From positions 1 to 24,074 of the forward strand of contig CACZAK010000047.1 in the NCBI GenBank assembly GCA_902779075.1: a stretch of 24,074 nucleotides of DNA. Reading direction: 5' to 3'. Position 1 is the stretch's first letter. Every line of letters begins with the position of its first letter. The translations under genes and the position numbers were made by a program. Under the pieces are notes generated by a model. That model was not told the DNA's origin and made no database searches. It saw only the letters and a program-made list of their open reading frames with translations. Below are positions 1-7,318 of the stretch, one piece after another. This DNA is from an uncultured bacterium (GTDB lineage: Bacteria > Verrucomicrobiota > Kiritimatiellia > RFP12 > UBA1067).

Positions 1-1695
1 CCGCTCATGGAGACGTACCTGAAGGACACGTACGGCGTGACGGTGTACCAGGAACAGGTGATGTTGCTCTCGCGTCTCCTCGGCGGTTTCACGCGCGGCG
101 AGTCGGACAAGCTCCGCAAGGCGATGGGCAAGAAGCAGCTCGCCGTGATGGAGGAACTGAAGGTCAAGTTCGTGGAGGGGTGCCTCGCGAACGAGAAGTT
201 CCGCATCGACAAGTGGAAGGACGAGAAGGAGGCGCGCAAGCTCATCGACAAGATATGGGACGACTGGAAGGCGTTCGCGAGCTACGCGTTCAACAAGTCC
301 CACGCCGTGTGCTACGCCTGGGTCGCCTACCAGACCGGCTACCTGAAGGCGCACTACCCGGCCGAGTTCATGTGCGCGCAAATCTCGTCCGAAATCGGCA
401 ACTTCGACAAGCTCCCCGGCTTCGTCGCCGAGGCCGCCGCGATGGGGCTCGAGGTGAAGCCGCCGGACGTCAACCTCGCCTACGCACGCTTCTCGCCGGT
501 GAAGGGCGAGCAGGCGATCATCTACGGCATGGCCGGCGTGAAGGGCGTGGGCGCGGCGGCGGCAGACGCGATCGTGGAGGAGCGCGAGAAGAACGGTCCG
601 TACAAGGGCCTCATGGACTTCTGCTCGCGCCTCGCCGCCGCGAACGTGGTGAACAAGCGCGTGCTGGAATGTCTCGTGCGGTGCGGCGCGTTCGACTCGC
701 TCATCGAGGCGAATCCCGGCATGCACCGCGAGCGCTACTTCAACAACATCGACTTCTGCATCCAGCGCTCGTCGAAGCTCGCGAAGGAGCGCGCGAAGGG
801 CCAGCTCGACTTCTTCGGCGCGATCGCCGGGGACGACGACTCGAGCGACAAGGACCTCGCGGACTGTCCGAAAACATGGCCGATGGCCCAGCGCTACAAG
901 GACGAACGCGACCTCATGGGCATCTACATGACGGGGCATCCCCTCGGCGTGTACCGGCGCGTGCTGCCGTCGCTCTCCACGTTCAAGCCATCCGAACCGC
1001 CCGAGATTCCGATGATGGAGGAGATCGGCGCGGACCGTCCGCTCCGCGTGGCGGTGCGTCTTGCGGGCATGCTCAAGGCCTGCACCGTGCGCATGGGGAA
1101 GCCCAAGCCCAAGATGGACCGCGGGCGCGTGGTGAAGGATGCGGACGGACAGCCGGTGATGGAGCCGCCGCAGCCGTGGGCGATCCTGCTCATTGACGAC
1201 GGCGGCGACGTGGACCAGGAGGCGCTCGCCTTCGCGAAGACGTTCGCCACGATGAAGGAGTGGCTGCCGGGACAGGTGGACCAGCCCGTGCTCGTGTGCG
1301 GCGAGCTCTCGCACCGCACGGACCGTGACACGAAGGAGGAGACGCCGGAGATCCAGTTCATCGTCCGCGAGGCGTACCCGCTCGCGGAGGGTATCCGCAA
1401 GTTCTCGACGGGGCTCCACGTCTCGGCGCGCTACGAGGATCCGAGCCTCCTTGCCCGCGCGGCGGCGCTCAAGGAACTCGCGGCCGCGCATCCCGGCGGC
1501 GTGAAGGTGTCGCTCGACGTGACGTGGGCGAACGGCCGCACGGCGGAGATCGACTGCGGAGCCGGCGGCGTGAACCCCACGCCCGAATTCCTCGCCGCGC
1601 TCGAGAAGATCCAGAAGGGCGACGACTACCGTCTGACGACGGTGAAGGACATCTTCCTCCAGCCCCCGGAGCCGAAGAGGTGGGAACGCCGGTAG
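1..1695 (+). CDS. dnaE: DNA polymerase III alpha subunit, C-terminal part (5' end outside window)
   Basis: Catalytic subunit of the replicative DNA polymerase, C-family. The reading frame is open from the first base, so the gene enters from upstream; the ATG at 7 is an internal methionine, not a start. The visible part begins in the palm/fingers region with YQEQVM, then LRKAMGKK and FNKSHAVCYAWVAYQT, all hallmark C-family segments, followed by KAHYPAEFM. Next comes the tandem helix-hairpin-helix region (GMAGVKGVGAAAADAIVEE), the ERDLMGIYMTGHPL linker and an OB-fold plus C-terminal domain ending at the TAG at 1693. About 564 residues are visible, roughly half of a usual 1,150-1,200-residue protein. 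The PHP domain and catalytic aspartates lie outside the window. No frameshift is seen. It appears to be the last gene before a non-coding stretch of over 500 bases. Confidence 0.97.
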   Translation, partial: PLMETYLKDTYGVTVYQEQVMLLSRLLGGFTRGESDKLRKAMGKKQLAVMEELKVKFVEGCLANEKFRIDKWKDEKEARKLIDKIWDDWKAFASYAFNKSHAVCYAWVAYQTGYLKAHYPAEFMCAQISSEIGNFDKLPGFVAEAAAMGLEVKPPDVNLAYARFSPVKGEQAIIYGMAGVKGVGAAAADAIVEEREKNGPYKGLMDFCSRLAAANVVNKRVLECLVRCGAFDSLIEANPGMHRERYFNNIDFCIQRSSKLAKERAKGQLDFFGAIAGDDDSSDKDLADCPKTWPMAQRYKDERDLMGIYMTGHPLGVYRRVLPSLSTFKPSEPPEIPMMEEIGADRPLRVAVRLAGMLKACTVRMGKPKPKMDRGRVVKDADGQPVMEPPQPWAILLIDDGGDVDQEALAFAKTFATMKEWLPGQVDQPVLVCGELSHRTDRDTKEETPEIQFIVREAYPLAEGIRKFSTGLHVSARYEDPSLLARAAALKELAAAHPGGVKVSLDVTWANGRTAEIDCGAGGVNPTPEFLAALEKIQKGDDYRLTTVKDIFLQPPEPKRWERR

Positions 1696-1823
1696 TTTTA
1701 GGTTGTGGAGCATTCTGGCGTGGGAGGTGAGATGCAAGAAGGAAACGGCAACCGAATAACTTTTACACTCGTACGCATGTAAACGTCCATGTCGCGAGTG
1801 CGCGCGCGACGGTTTCCCTATAT

Positions 1824-1849
1824 TATAAGGACGCGCGCGCGTCCTTATA
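1824..1849. repeat. Perfect 26-bp palindrome downstream of dnaE, possible terminator
   Basis: The two 13-base halves, TATAAGGACGCGC and GCGCGTCCTTATA, are exact reverse complements. The transcript could fold into an 11-bp stem with a GCGC loop about 130 bases after the dnaE stop. No T-run follows it, so it is not a textbook intrinsic terminator. It could be a factor-dependent or bidirectional terminator, or a protein-binding site. The structure is directly visible; the role is inferred. Confidence 0.4.
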
Positions 1850-2005
1850 CTCTCCGCTCTATAATTTACGCTCTTCCGAGCGCATTGACATGTCCTTTTG
1901 GTTCCATGTACCTTGGTGTATAAGGTAAAAGTCTAGGCCCCTACTACTAGTGTGTCATTTTGACACAGTTATCCTGCTTGTTATGGCCTTTAGAGCTCCA
2001 ATTTC

Positions 2006-2089
2006 TGACACCTAGGTGTCACACCCTCTGACACCTAGGTGTCATAACCCCTGACATCTAGGTGTCACGCTTCTGACATCTAGGTGTCA
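2006..2089. repeat. Four tandem 16-bp palindromes, candidate operator array
   Basis: TGACACCTAGGTGTCA occurs at 2006-2021 and 2029-2044 as a perfect palindrome. TGACATCTAGGTGTCA, with one mismatched base pair, occurs at 2052-2067 and 2074-2089. Start-to-start distances are 23, 23 and 22 bases, about two helical turns, so a dimeric protein would sit on the same DNA face at each copy. The related inverted repeat at 1951-1967 uses the same TGACA half-site. The array ends about 60 bases before the nearest TATAAT box of the downstream gene. A regulatory operator array is the simplest reading; replication iterons are an alternative. Confidence 0.7.
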
Positions 2090-2147
2090 CAGATCACGGA
2101 AAGTGATTGGAAGCTCTTCCTTGGCGGATTTAGCGGCGACATAATTT

Positions 2148-2196
2148 TATAATTTCATACAAAAGCTGTGACAGCGCGGCCAGATTATGATATACT
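2148..2196 (+). promoter_or_regulatory. Candidate promoters for the beta-helix protein gene
   Basis: Two -10-like boxes precede the gene. A perfect TATAAT lies at 2148-2153 with no good -35 at standard distance. TATACT lies at 2191-2196, 17 bases after GTGACA at 2168-2173, a reasonable sigma-70-type pair. The sequence TATGATATACT spanning the second box recurs at 21381-21391. Either would give a short leader before the RBS AAGGA at 2219-2223. Which one is used cannot be decided from sequence. Confidence 0.4.
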
Positions 2197-2231
2197 ATAC
2201 AAAATCAGAAGGGCGTATAAGGAAAAGTCAG

Positions 2232-4871
2232 ATGAAAAAGACCATGATGAAAACAATCGGCTCACTGTCGGCAAAGTTCGTAGCGATGTCGCTGGCGTTC
2301 ATGTGTTTAGGTAGTGCATGGGGTGAGTCGCCGGTGGCTCAGGTCATTACCGATGGTGGTGCGACGACCAACAAGTACGAATCACTGGCGGCGGCCATCG
2401 CGGCAGTTCCGGCGGACGGTACGGAGACGACGATCACGATGATCGCGGACGAGGAGATTGACGTGATCGGCTATGCGCTGACGATTGCGAATGGCAAGAA
2501 CGTTGTCCTTGACCTGAATGGCAAGACAGTAACAGGTACCTGCACAAACGCTGCGGCCTCTGCGTTAATTAAAAACAGTGGTACATTCACCATTCAGGAT
2601 AGCAGCGGGGGTAAAACCGGCAATCTTCTCTTTACTGCTGATCCTGCTTGGCACTATACAGAAGCGGATCCCAATGGGTACGGCAGCAACCTGATCCGAA
2701 ACGAGGGGACGCTGGTCGTAAACGGCGGTACCCTCTACAATGCCAGTGAGGGTAGCGCATGCTACGCAATCGACAACTACAGCGCTGGCAAGGTCACGAT
2801 CAACGGCGGCACTGTTGACGCGGCGAGGGCGTCCGCAATCCGCATGTTCGAAAACAACGGCGGAAAGGTCACTGTAACCGACGGTACGATCGGCCATTAC
2901 ACCGACGTCTCTGATTACTCCTACATGGGAGTTCAAGTCCAGGGTGGCACAGATGCAGACGTCGAGATTACCGGCGGCAAAATTGCGGGAGATTATGCGG
3001 TGTACAGCAGGGGAACTGGAGGCAGTTCCGTCAGCATTTCCGGTGGCGCCTTTGATGGATATGTTGCCTTTGGCAGCGCGGGCCCCGACGATATCGCGAT
3101 CACCGGTGGAACGTTCCTGTTGCCGGTTGGAACCGCTGGGAATCAGACAGGCTTCATCAGTGGTGGCATCTTCGCCGATGATGTGGCCGAGAAATACTGT
3201 GCGCCGGGGTACATCTCGGCAGTTTACGATGCGGAAAACGGCCTCTACATCGTGAGGCAGGGGCATTACGTCGCGCAGATCGTCACCGATGGCGGTGCGA
3301 CGACCAACAAGTACGAATCGCTGGCGGAGGCCGTCGCGGCGGTTCCGACCGACGGTACGGAGACGACCATCGAGATGATTGCGGACTACTCATTCAGCGG
3401 CAACGCCGGCGTCACAATCACGAATACGCAGAATGTTGTGCTCGACCTCAATGGTCATGTGGTTTCGCACACTGCGCCTGACGCTGAGGAGAGCTGGTGC
3501 ATCTGCAACGACGGTAAGCTGACAATCAAGGACAGTTCCGATACGAACGCCGACGGTACGGGCACGGGCAAGTTGACCACGTTCGCGGCGACCGTGGACA
3601 CGGGGGACAATCCCGGCTACGCCAACAACCTCATTTTGAACGACGGTGAAGTCACTGTGATGAGCGGGCTCCTTGAGAACACATCCGCGGCCGGCGCAAC
3701 ATACGTGATCGACCTCAACTGGCCGGAACCGGACAGTCATGTCAAAGTCAACATCGACGGCGGTTGTCTCTCGTCACCCCACTCGACGGGCGTGAGAATG
3801 TATGCCTTCGTCGTGGGTGACAACGACTACACGTTCAACATGACGGGCGGAAAGATCGATGTTTACGGCTACGGCATTCAGACGTATTCACCAGACAGCG
3901 GGGTAAAGGTGGAGATCAACATCAGCGGTGGCACCGTGAGCAGCACTTCATACGAGGCGATTTACGACCACCATGAAAAGTATGATGAACCCGGAGCTTG
4001 CGACAACATGACCTACAATATCACGGGTGGAACGTTCTCCGGTGGAATGGTCTCCTTCGCATCGGGTGATTACAGATTATCACTCTACACGCTTGGCGCG
4101 GCGCTGAACATCACCGGCGGTGTGTTTGAGAACGAAGTGTGGGCCCATACCAAGAAGGTGAATATCACCGGCGGTGAGTTCAACGATTATGTGGAGTTCT
4201 ACTGCTGGGTTCCCGGAGCAACGCTTGATTGGGCGGTCAGCGGCGGAAAGTTCGCCGTAGACGCTGATGACTATGGACTGCATCCCACTGGTTTCATCAC
4301 AGGAGGCATTTTCAAGTTGCCCCCGTATGACGATATGATAGCCGAAGGCTACTTCACCGTGGACAACACCGACACCGAGACGATGGCGGCGTATCCGTAC
4401 ACGGTTGTGGCGGCGATCTTGCATTTCGTGTACCCGATTGAGGGTACGGCAGGCGTGCCGGTGGCGAACGAGTGGCTAGCGGCGCAGTTCCCGAGCATCT
4501 ATCCCGATGCGACGAAGCCGATTTACGCTTCGATTACGAACGATCTTGTGCAGGCGCTGTCGGCCAACGGCGCGAACGACATGCCGAAGTGGGAGAGCTA
4601 CGTGCTCGGGCTCGATCCGACCGATCCCACGGCGAAACTGCGTCTGACGGCGTCGTCGAAGAATGCGACCACAGTGACGATCACGGGCGTGATCGACACG
4701 ACGAAGTTCCCGGAGCCTACGGGCACGACGGTGAAGTTCCGTCTCGCGAAGCGCAACGGCGACGAGTGGACGAATCTCGCCATCGGCTCCGAGACGCCGT
4801 CGTTTGATTGTCTGCTGGAGGATGTAGTTGGTGAGGAGCTGGCAATCTTCGCCGATATCGTGACGGAGTGA
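2232..4871 (+). CDS. Secreted parallel beta-helix surface protein with duplicated module
   Basis: This 879-residue protein has a Sec signal peptide (residues 1-31, cleavage likely after AWG). Two homologous halves follow, starting at residues 35 and 347, each opening with a DGGATTNKYESLA motif. Both are rich in short GG-T/F turns (NGGT, SGGAF, TGGTF) typical of right-handed parallel beta-helices. A C-terminal domain of about 150 residues contains KWESYVLGLDP, a segment I associate with extracellular verrucomicrobial proteins. The start at 2232 is chosen because AAGGA lies 8 bases upstream and the signal peptide begins there; the in-frame ATG at 2187 overlaps a promoter-like sequence and adds a charged leader. 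Function is unknown. Beta-helix folds occur in adhesins and polysaccharide-active enzymes, but no catalytic motif was recognised. Confidence 0.85.
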   Translation: MKKTMMKTIGSLSAKFVAMSLAFMCLGSAWGESPVAQVITDGGATTNKYESLAAAIAAVPADGTETTITMIADEEIDVIGYALTIANGKNVVLDLNGKTVTGTCTNAAASALIKNSGTFTIQDSSGGKTGNLLFTADPAWHYTEADPNGYGSNLIRNEGTLVVNGGTLYNASEGSACYAIDNYSAGKVTINGGTVDAARASAIRMFENNGGKVTVTDGTIGHYTDVSDYSYMGVQVQGGTDADVEITGGKIAGDYAVYSRGTGGSSVSISGGAFDGYVAFGSAGPDDIAITGGTFLLPVGTAGNQTGFISGGIFADDVAEKYCAPGYISAVYDAENGLYIVRQGHYVAQIVTDGGATTNKYESLAEAVAAVPTDGTETTIEMIADYSFSGNAGVTITNTQNVVLDLNGHVVSHTAPDAEESWCICNDGKLTIKDSSDTNADGTGTGKLTTFAATVDTGDNPGYANNLILNDGEVTVMSGLLENTSAAGATYVIDLNWPEPDSHVKVNIDGGCLSSPHSTGVRMYAFVVGDNDYTFNMTGGKIDVYGYGIQTYSPDSGVKVEINISGGTVSSTSYEAIYDHHEKYDEPGACDNMTYNITGGTFSGGMVSFASGDYRLSLYTLGAALNITGGVFENEVWAHTKKVNITGGEFNDYVEFYCWVPGATLDWAVSGGKFAVDADDYGLHPTGFITGGIFKLPPYDDMIAEGYFTVDNTDTETMAAYPYTVVAAILHFVYPIEGTAGVPVANEWLAAQFPSIYPDATKPIYASITNDLVQALSANGANDMPKWESYVLGLDPTDPTAKLRLTASSKNATTVTITGVIDTTKFPEPTGTTVKFRLAKRNGDEWTNLAIGSETPSFDCLLEDVVGEELAIFADIVTE
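2334..2450 (+). repeat. Intragenic direct repeat, copy A (copy B at 3270-3386)
   Basis: The 117 bases encoding the start of the first beta-helix half recur, highly similar at nucleotide level, at 3270-3386. Both encode a VAQ..TDGGATTNKYESLA segment followed by a VP-DGTETTI strand. The remaining part of each half has diverged much more, so the conserved block marks either a recent partial duplication or gene conversion at the module boundary. Confidence 0.8.
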
Positions 4872-4875
4872 GTGG

Positions 4876-4920
4876 AAGTGTAAAGTGTAAAGTGTAAAGT
4901 GAAAAGTGTAAAGTGAAAAG
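4876..4920 (+). repeat. Heptanucleotide tandem repeat (AAGTGTA/AAGTGAA)
   Basis: Just after the beta-helix gene stop, the unit AAGTGTA repeats as AAGTGTA x3, AAGTGAA, AAGTGTA, AAGTGAA and a partial copy, an exact 7-base period over 45 bases. It sits directly before the RBS of the next gene. Seven-base intergenic repeats resemble the short tandem repeats described in cyanobacteria. Their role here is unknown; slippage-driven length variation of the leader is possible. Confidence 0.85.
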
Positions 4921-4926
4921 GTGAAT

Positions 4927-4995
4927 GGAGAAATGAAAATGAAGAAGAGTTTGATGATGGTTCTGGCGGTGGTCGCGACAAGCGCGACCCTCCCG
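4927..4995 (+). repeat. RBS plus signal-peptide cassette, copy 1 (copy 2 at 5863-5931)
   Basis: Sixty-nine bases covering the ribosome binding site, both candidate ATGs and the signal-peptide coding region match 5863-5931 at 63 of 69 positions by my count. The first 22 and the last 30 bases are identical. Similarity stops abruptly at the cleavage region, where the mature proteins are unrelated. A shorter match covers the start of the PEP-CTERM gene at 6735. This looks like duplication or recombination of a secretion leader. Confidence 0.8.
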
Positions 4996-5688
4996 GTGCT
5001 GGCCGGGCAGGACAACCTGATGGCGACGTTCTCGACGAAGGGGCCGGACTGCTATGCGGACGGCACGGTCGTGAAGGACGGCGAATGCTACGCACTCGTG
5101 TGGACCAAGGCCGATGCGTCGTTCGAGGGCATCACCGTGACCGGCGAGGCCGTGGGCGACCAAACCCTCAACCGTGTGCTCTGCATCGCGCCGCTTGCGA
5201 AGGGCGGACGCTGTCCGGACGTGGTCGTGGAAGTGAACAAGGTCGTGGCTGATCTCTACGCGGGCGCAGGATCATTCTCGCTCCATCTGCTCGACACGCG
5301 CAGGGCCGACGGTACGCCCGGCGGCGTCGAAGCCGGTGTGAATGGATTCAGCATGGCACAGGAGTTCAAGCTCTCCGCCGCTGAGCAGTTGCAGTCCGGC
5401 GTGGTGACGAACGCGGAGCTTGCGGCCACCGCCACGATCTTGCCCGATACCATCCCGCAGCCAAAGATCAAGTCGATTGAGGTGAAGGACGGCATCGTGC
5501 GCCTCACGGTCGCGCGCACGTCGAAGATGGTGCGCTACAGCGTTTCCTCGGGCGCGACGCCCGGCGAGCTTGCGGCGGATGCCACTTTCGCGCCGAAGGA
5601 CGGCGACGACACGGGTGATATCGTGATCGAGGCCCCGGCGAAGGGCACAAGCGGATTCTTCTCGGTGGGGAGGGCGCCGCTGAAGTGA
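4939..5688 (+). CDS. Secreted protein of unknown function
   Basis: A 249-residue protein with a clear Sec signal peptide (Lys-Lys N-terminus, hydrophobic core MMVLAVVATSATL, cleavage near VLA/GQ). The mature part is acidic and beta-rich in appearance, with no transmembrane segment and no motif I recognise. The C-terminal third (from about residue 180) alternates short hydrophobic strands and may be an Ig-like or similar beta fold. The ATG at 4939 is preferred over the in-frame ATG at 4933 because GGAG at 4927-4930 is then 8 bases away instead of 2. The first 60 or so coding bases are nearly the same as in the next gene. It lies 67 bases after the beta-helix gene, on the same strand, across a heptamer repeat. 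Confidence 0.75.
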   Translation: MKKSLMMVLAVVATSATLPVLAGQDNLMATFSTKGPDCYADGTVVKDGECYALVWTKADASFEGITVTGEAVGDQTLNRVLCIAPLAKGGRCPDVVVEVNKVVADLYAGAGSFSLHLLDTRRADGTPGGVEAGVNGFSMAQEFKLSAAEQLQSGVVTNAELAATATILPDTIPQPKIKSIEVKDGIVRLTVARTSKMVRYSVSSGATPGELAADATFAPKDGDDTGDIVIEAPAKGTSGFFSVGRAPLK

Positions 5689-5730
5689 AGTTGTAAGTTG
5701 TAAGTTGTGAGTTATAAGTTGTGAGTTGAA
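5689..5730 (+). repeat. Heptanucleotide tandem repeat (AGTTGTA family)
   Basis: Starting at the base after the TGA stop, six 7-base units follow: AGTTGTA, AGTTGTA, AGTTGTG, AGTTATA, AGTTGTG, AGTTGAA. The period and purine/T composition match the repeat at 4876-4920, although the unit sequence differs. It again occupies the gap between two secretory genes. Confidence 0.85.
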
Positions 5731-5763
5731 AGTGGAGAGCAAATGTTGAGTTCTTAAAAAAGA

Positions 5764-5833
5764 CCTTTGTCTTTTGTCCTCTGTCTTCTGTCCTCCCGAA
5801 GAAGGACAAAGGACGAAAGACAGAAGACAAAGG
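5764..5833 (+). repeat. Long imperfect hairpin built from 7-base units, upstream of an RBS
   Basis: Arms 5764-5793 and 5804-5833 are each 30 bases long. By hand pairing they give 24 Watson-Crick pairs, 3 G-U pairs and 3 mismatches around a 10-base loop. Each arm is itself a run of degenerate heptamers (GTCTTTT/GTCCTCT on the left, GGACAAA/AGACAGA on the right), and heptamer-like sequence continues to 5860. The structure ends 27 bases before the RBS AAGGAG at 5861. It could act as an attenuator, mRNA stabiliser or terminator, though no T-run follows. Confidence 0.75.
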
Positions 5834-5874
5834 ATGAGGACTGAAAGACAGAAAGACTTTAAGGAGAAATGAAA

Positions 5875-6699
5875 ATGAAGAAGAATCTGATGGTGATCCT
5901 TGCGGTGGTCGCGACAAGCGCGACCCTCCCGTATGGTGCATGGGGTTCGGCGACCAACTCCGTGCCGTCCGCGAACCTGTTCGGGTCGGTCAAGATAACC
6001 GGCAATGTTTCGTCGAATCTGTACGTGGCGGTGCCGTTCGAGGGATTCGAGGCGGATGGTGCGGCGCGTGCGGCGTCGAACGTGGTGCACGCGGCGAATC
6101 TGTCCGACGGCGCGAAGATGTTCGCGTGGGACAAGGATACTAATGGTGGTCAATACAACGTTTACGAGTCTGAGGACGGAAAATGGACGACGCCACCCAA
6201 GGTGACGGTGACTGCCGAAGGGAAAGCGGTGGTTTCTGAGGCCGACCTTGGGTACGGCGTCACGGCGGGGATGGGTGTGATCCTTACGCGCAAGAGCACG
6301 TCCGAAGCGGTGTATGTGTACGGACAGGTCCCGGCGGCGTTGGCGGAGTCGGTGACGTTCGGCGCGGGGCAGACGCTCGTTTCGCCGCCTTACACAAATG
6401 CGACGGTGGAGGTCAGCGGCGTGAAGTACGTGGACCTCAACGCATCCACGTGGACTGGGGTCAGGGCCACGGGGAAGAAGCGCTTGAAAGACCTGGCCGG
6501 CGCCGACTACATCCAGTTCCGCACGGCGGATAACATTCTGGTCAAGTATTTCTACCTTGAAGGCGAGGGCTGGGGAGTGGTGCCTACTCAGGTGTCGCAG
6601 TTCTCAGATCTCGTGGCAAATGGCAAGGCGTTGATCCCCGCCGGTACCGCATTTTGGTACTATAGCAACAACGGCGGCGCGAAAGTTGAGTGGAAGTGA
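5875..6699 (+). CDS. Secreted protein of unknown function
   Basis: A 274-residue protein with a Sec signal peptide (core LMVILAVVATSATL, cleavage near AWG/SA) encoded by the same cassette as the preceding gene. The mature part begins with a segment on SVKITGNVSSNLYVAVPF and ends with IPAGTAFWYYSNNGGAKVEW. The overall look is a beta-rich extracellular domain without transmembrane segments or catalytic motifs. ATG 5875 is chosen because AAGGAG at 5861-5866 is 8 bases upstream; ATG 5869 would be only 2 bases from it. I do not recognise the family. It is unrelated in sequence to its neighbour once past the signal peptide. Confidence 0.75.
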   Translation: MKKNLMVILAVVATSATLPYGAWGSATNSVPSANLFGSVKITGNVSSNLYVAVPFEGFEADGAARAASNVVHAANLSDGAKMFAWDKDTNGGQYNVYESEDGKWTTPPKVTVTAEGKAVVSEADLGYGVTAGMGVILTRKSTSEAVYVYGQVPAALAESVTFGAGQTLVSPPYTNATVEVSGVKYVDLNASTWTGVRATGKKRLKDLAGADYIQFRTADNILVKYFYLEGEGWGVVPTQVSQFSDLVANGKALIPAGTAFWYYSNNGGAKVEWK

Positions 6700-6746
6700 G
6701 TTTAGTGGCTAGTGGAAGACCGAAAGACTTAAAAGGAGGAATGAAA

Positions 6747-7316
6747 ATGAAGAAGAGTTTTATGGCAATTCTGGCGGCGGCCCTTGCGGGTGCAGCCTGG
6801 GCGGATACTTCCGCCGACGTGCTCGTGTGGTACCTCGATACGGAAGAGGACCTGGAGAATACCGGGGCCCAATTTGACACGATTAAGTTCTGGGCCGTGG
6901 ACGCGAACAACACCACGGTTAACTTGGCCGACCGGACGTACACGGGGCCCGCCTATCTGCTCGCCGGGACTCCGGCGGCTGGCAGCGGCGATACGATCAC
7001 GGTGCCGAACGATCAGGCTCCGGCTACGATTTACGGAACCTATTACACGAATCTCAGCGGCTACGATTCGGGGTATTCCTTCTGGATGGAGTTGTACCTT
7101 GGCGACGAGAAGGTGGAGCGTATGTTTCAGACTGTAAACTGGAATGATTTCAAACAGCACATGGTTGCTTCGTCCGGTCTTTCCAATGACCTGAATCTTT
7201 CGCCAGAAGCGGGTGCGTTCAACTTCGCCTCGAAGATGGTTCCTGAGCCGACGAGCGGGCTGTTGTTCCTGATTGGCGGTGCGCTCCTCGCGCTCCGCCG
7301 ACGTAGATCTGCGTGA
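6747..7316 (+). CDS. PEP-CTERM sorting-domain secreted protein
   Basis: A 189-residue protein with an N-terminal signal peptide (residues 1-19, AWA/D) and a classic PEP-CTERM tail in the last 25 residues: VPEP at 165-168, a hydrophobic helix (SGLLFLIGGALLAL) and a RRRR cluster. Such tails are recognised and cut by exosortase (EpsH/XrtA family) and usually mark proteins destined for the cell surface or exopolysaccharide matrix. The central 145 residues are acidic and aromatic-rich, with no family I recognise. RBS GGAGG at 6735-6739 favours ATG 6747 over ATG 6741. The stop overlaps the GTG candidate start of the next gene, so the two are likely translationally coupled. No exosortase was seen in the window. 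Confidence 0.88.
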   Translation: MKKSFMAILAAALAGAAWADTSADVLVWYLDTEEDLENTGAQFDTIKFWAVDANNTTVNLADRTYTGPAYLLAGTPAAGSGDTITVPNDQAPATIYGTYYTNLSGYDSGYSFWMELYLGDEKVERMFQTVNWNDFKQHMVASSGLSNDLNLSPEAGAFNFASKMVPEPTSGLLFLIGGALLALRRRRSA

Positions 7317-7318
7317 GG

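Larger units (their letters stand above)
1696..2231. other. Long intergenic region with palindromes and promoter-like boxes
   Basis: This 536-base stretch lies between dnaE and the beta-helix protein and contains no credible gene. It holds the palindrome at 1824-1849, a short inverted repeat TGTGTCA-TTT-TGACACA at 1951-1967, the tandem palindromes at 2006-2089 and promoter-like boxes near 2148-2196. The sequence is visibly more AT-rich than dnaE. The tetramer CTAG, rare in many bacterial genomes, occurs at 1933 and 1947 and in the centre of each tandem palindrome. Confidence 0.6.

Noticed and set aside
1885..1924. Promoter with TTGACA at 1885-1890
   Set aside because: No acceptable -10 box at 16-18 bases; the nearest TATAAG is 28 bases away and no gene begins soon after.
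2006..2089. CRISPR array
   Set aside because: Repeats are only 16 bp with 6-7-bp gaps, far too short for repeat-spacer units, and no cas gene is present.
2187..2231. ATG 2187 as the start of the beta-helix protein
   Set aside because: It overlaps a TATACT promoter-like box and places 15 charged residues before a normal signal peptide; ATG 2232 has a properly spaced RBS.
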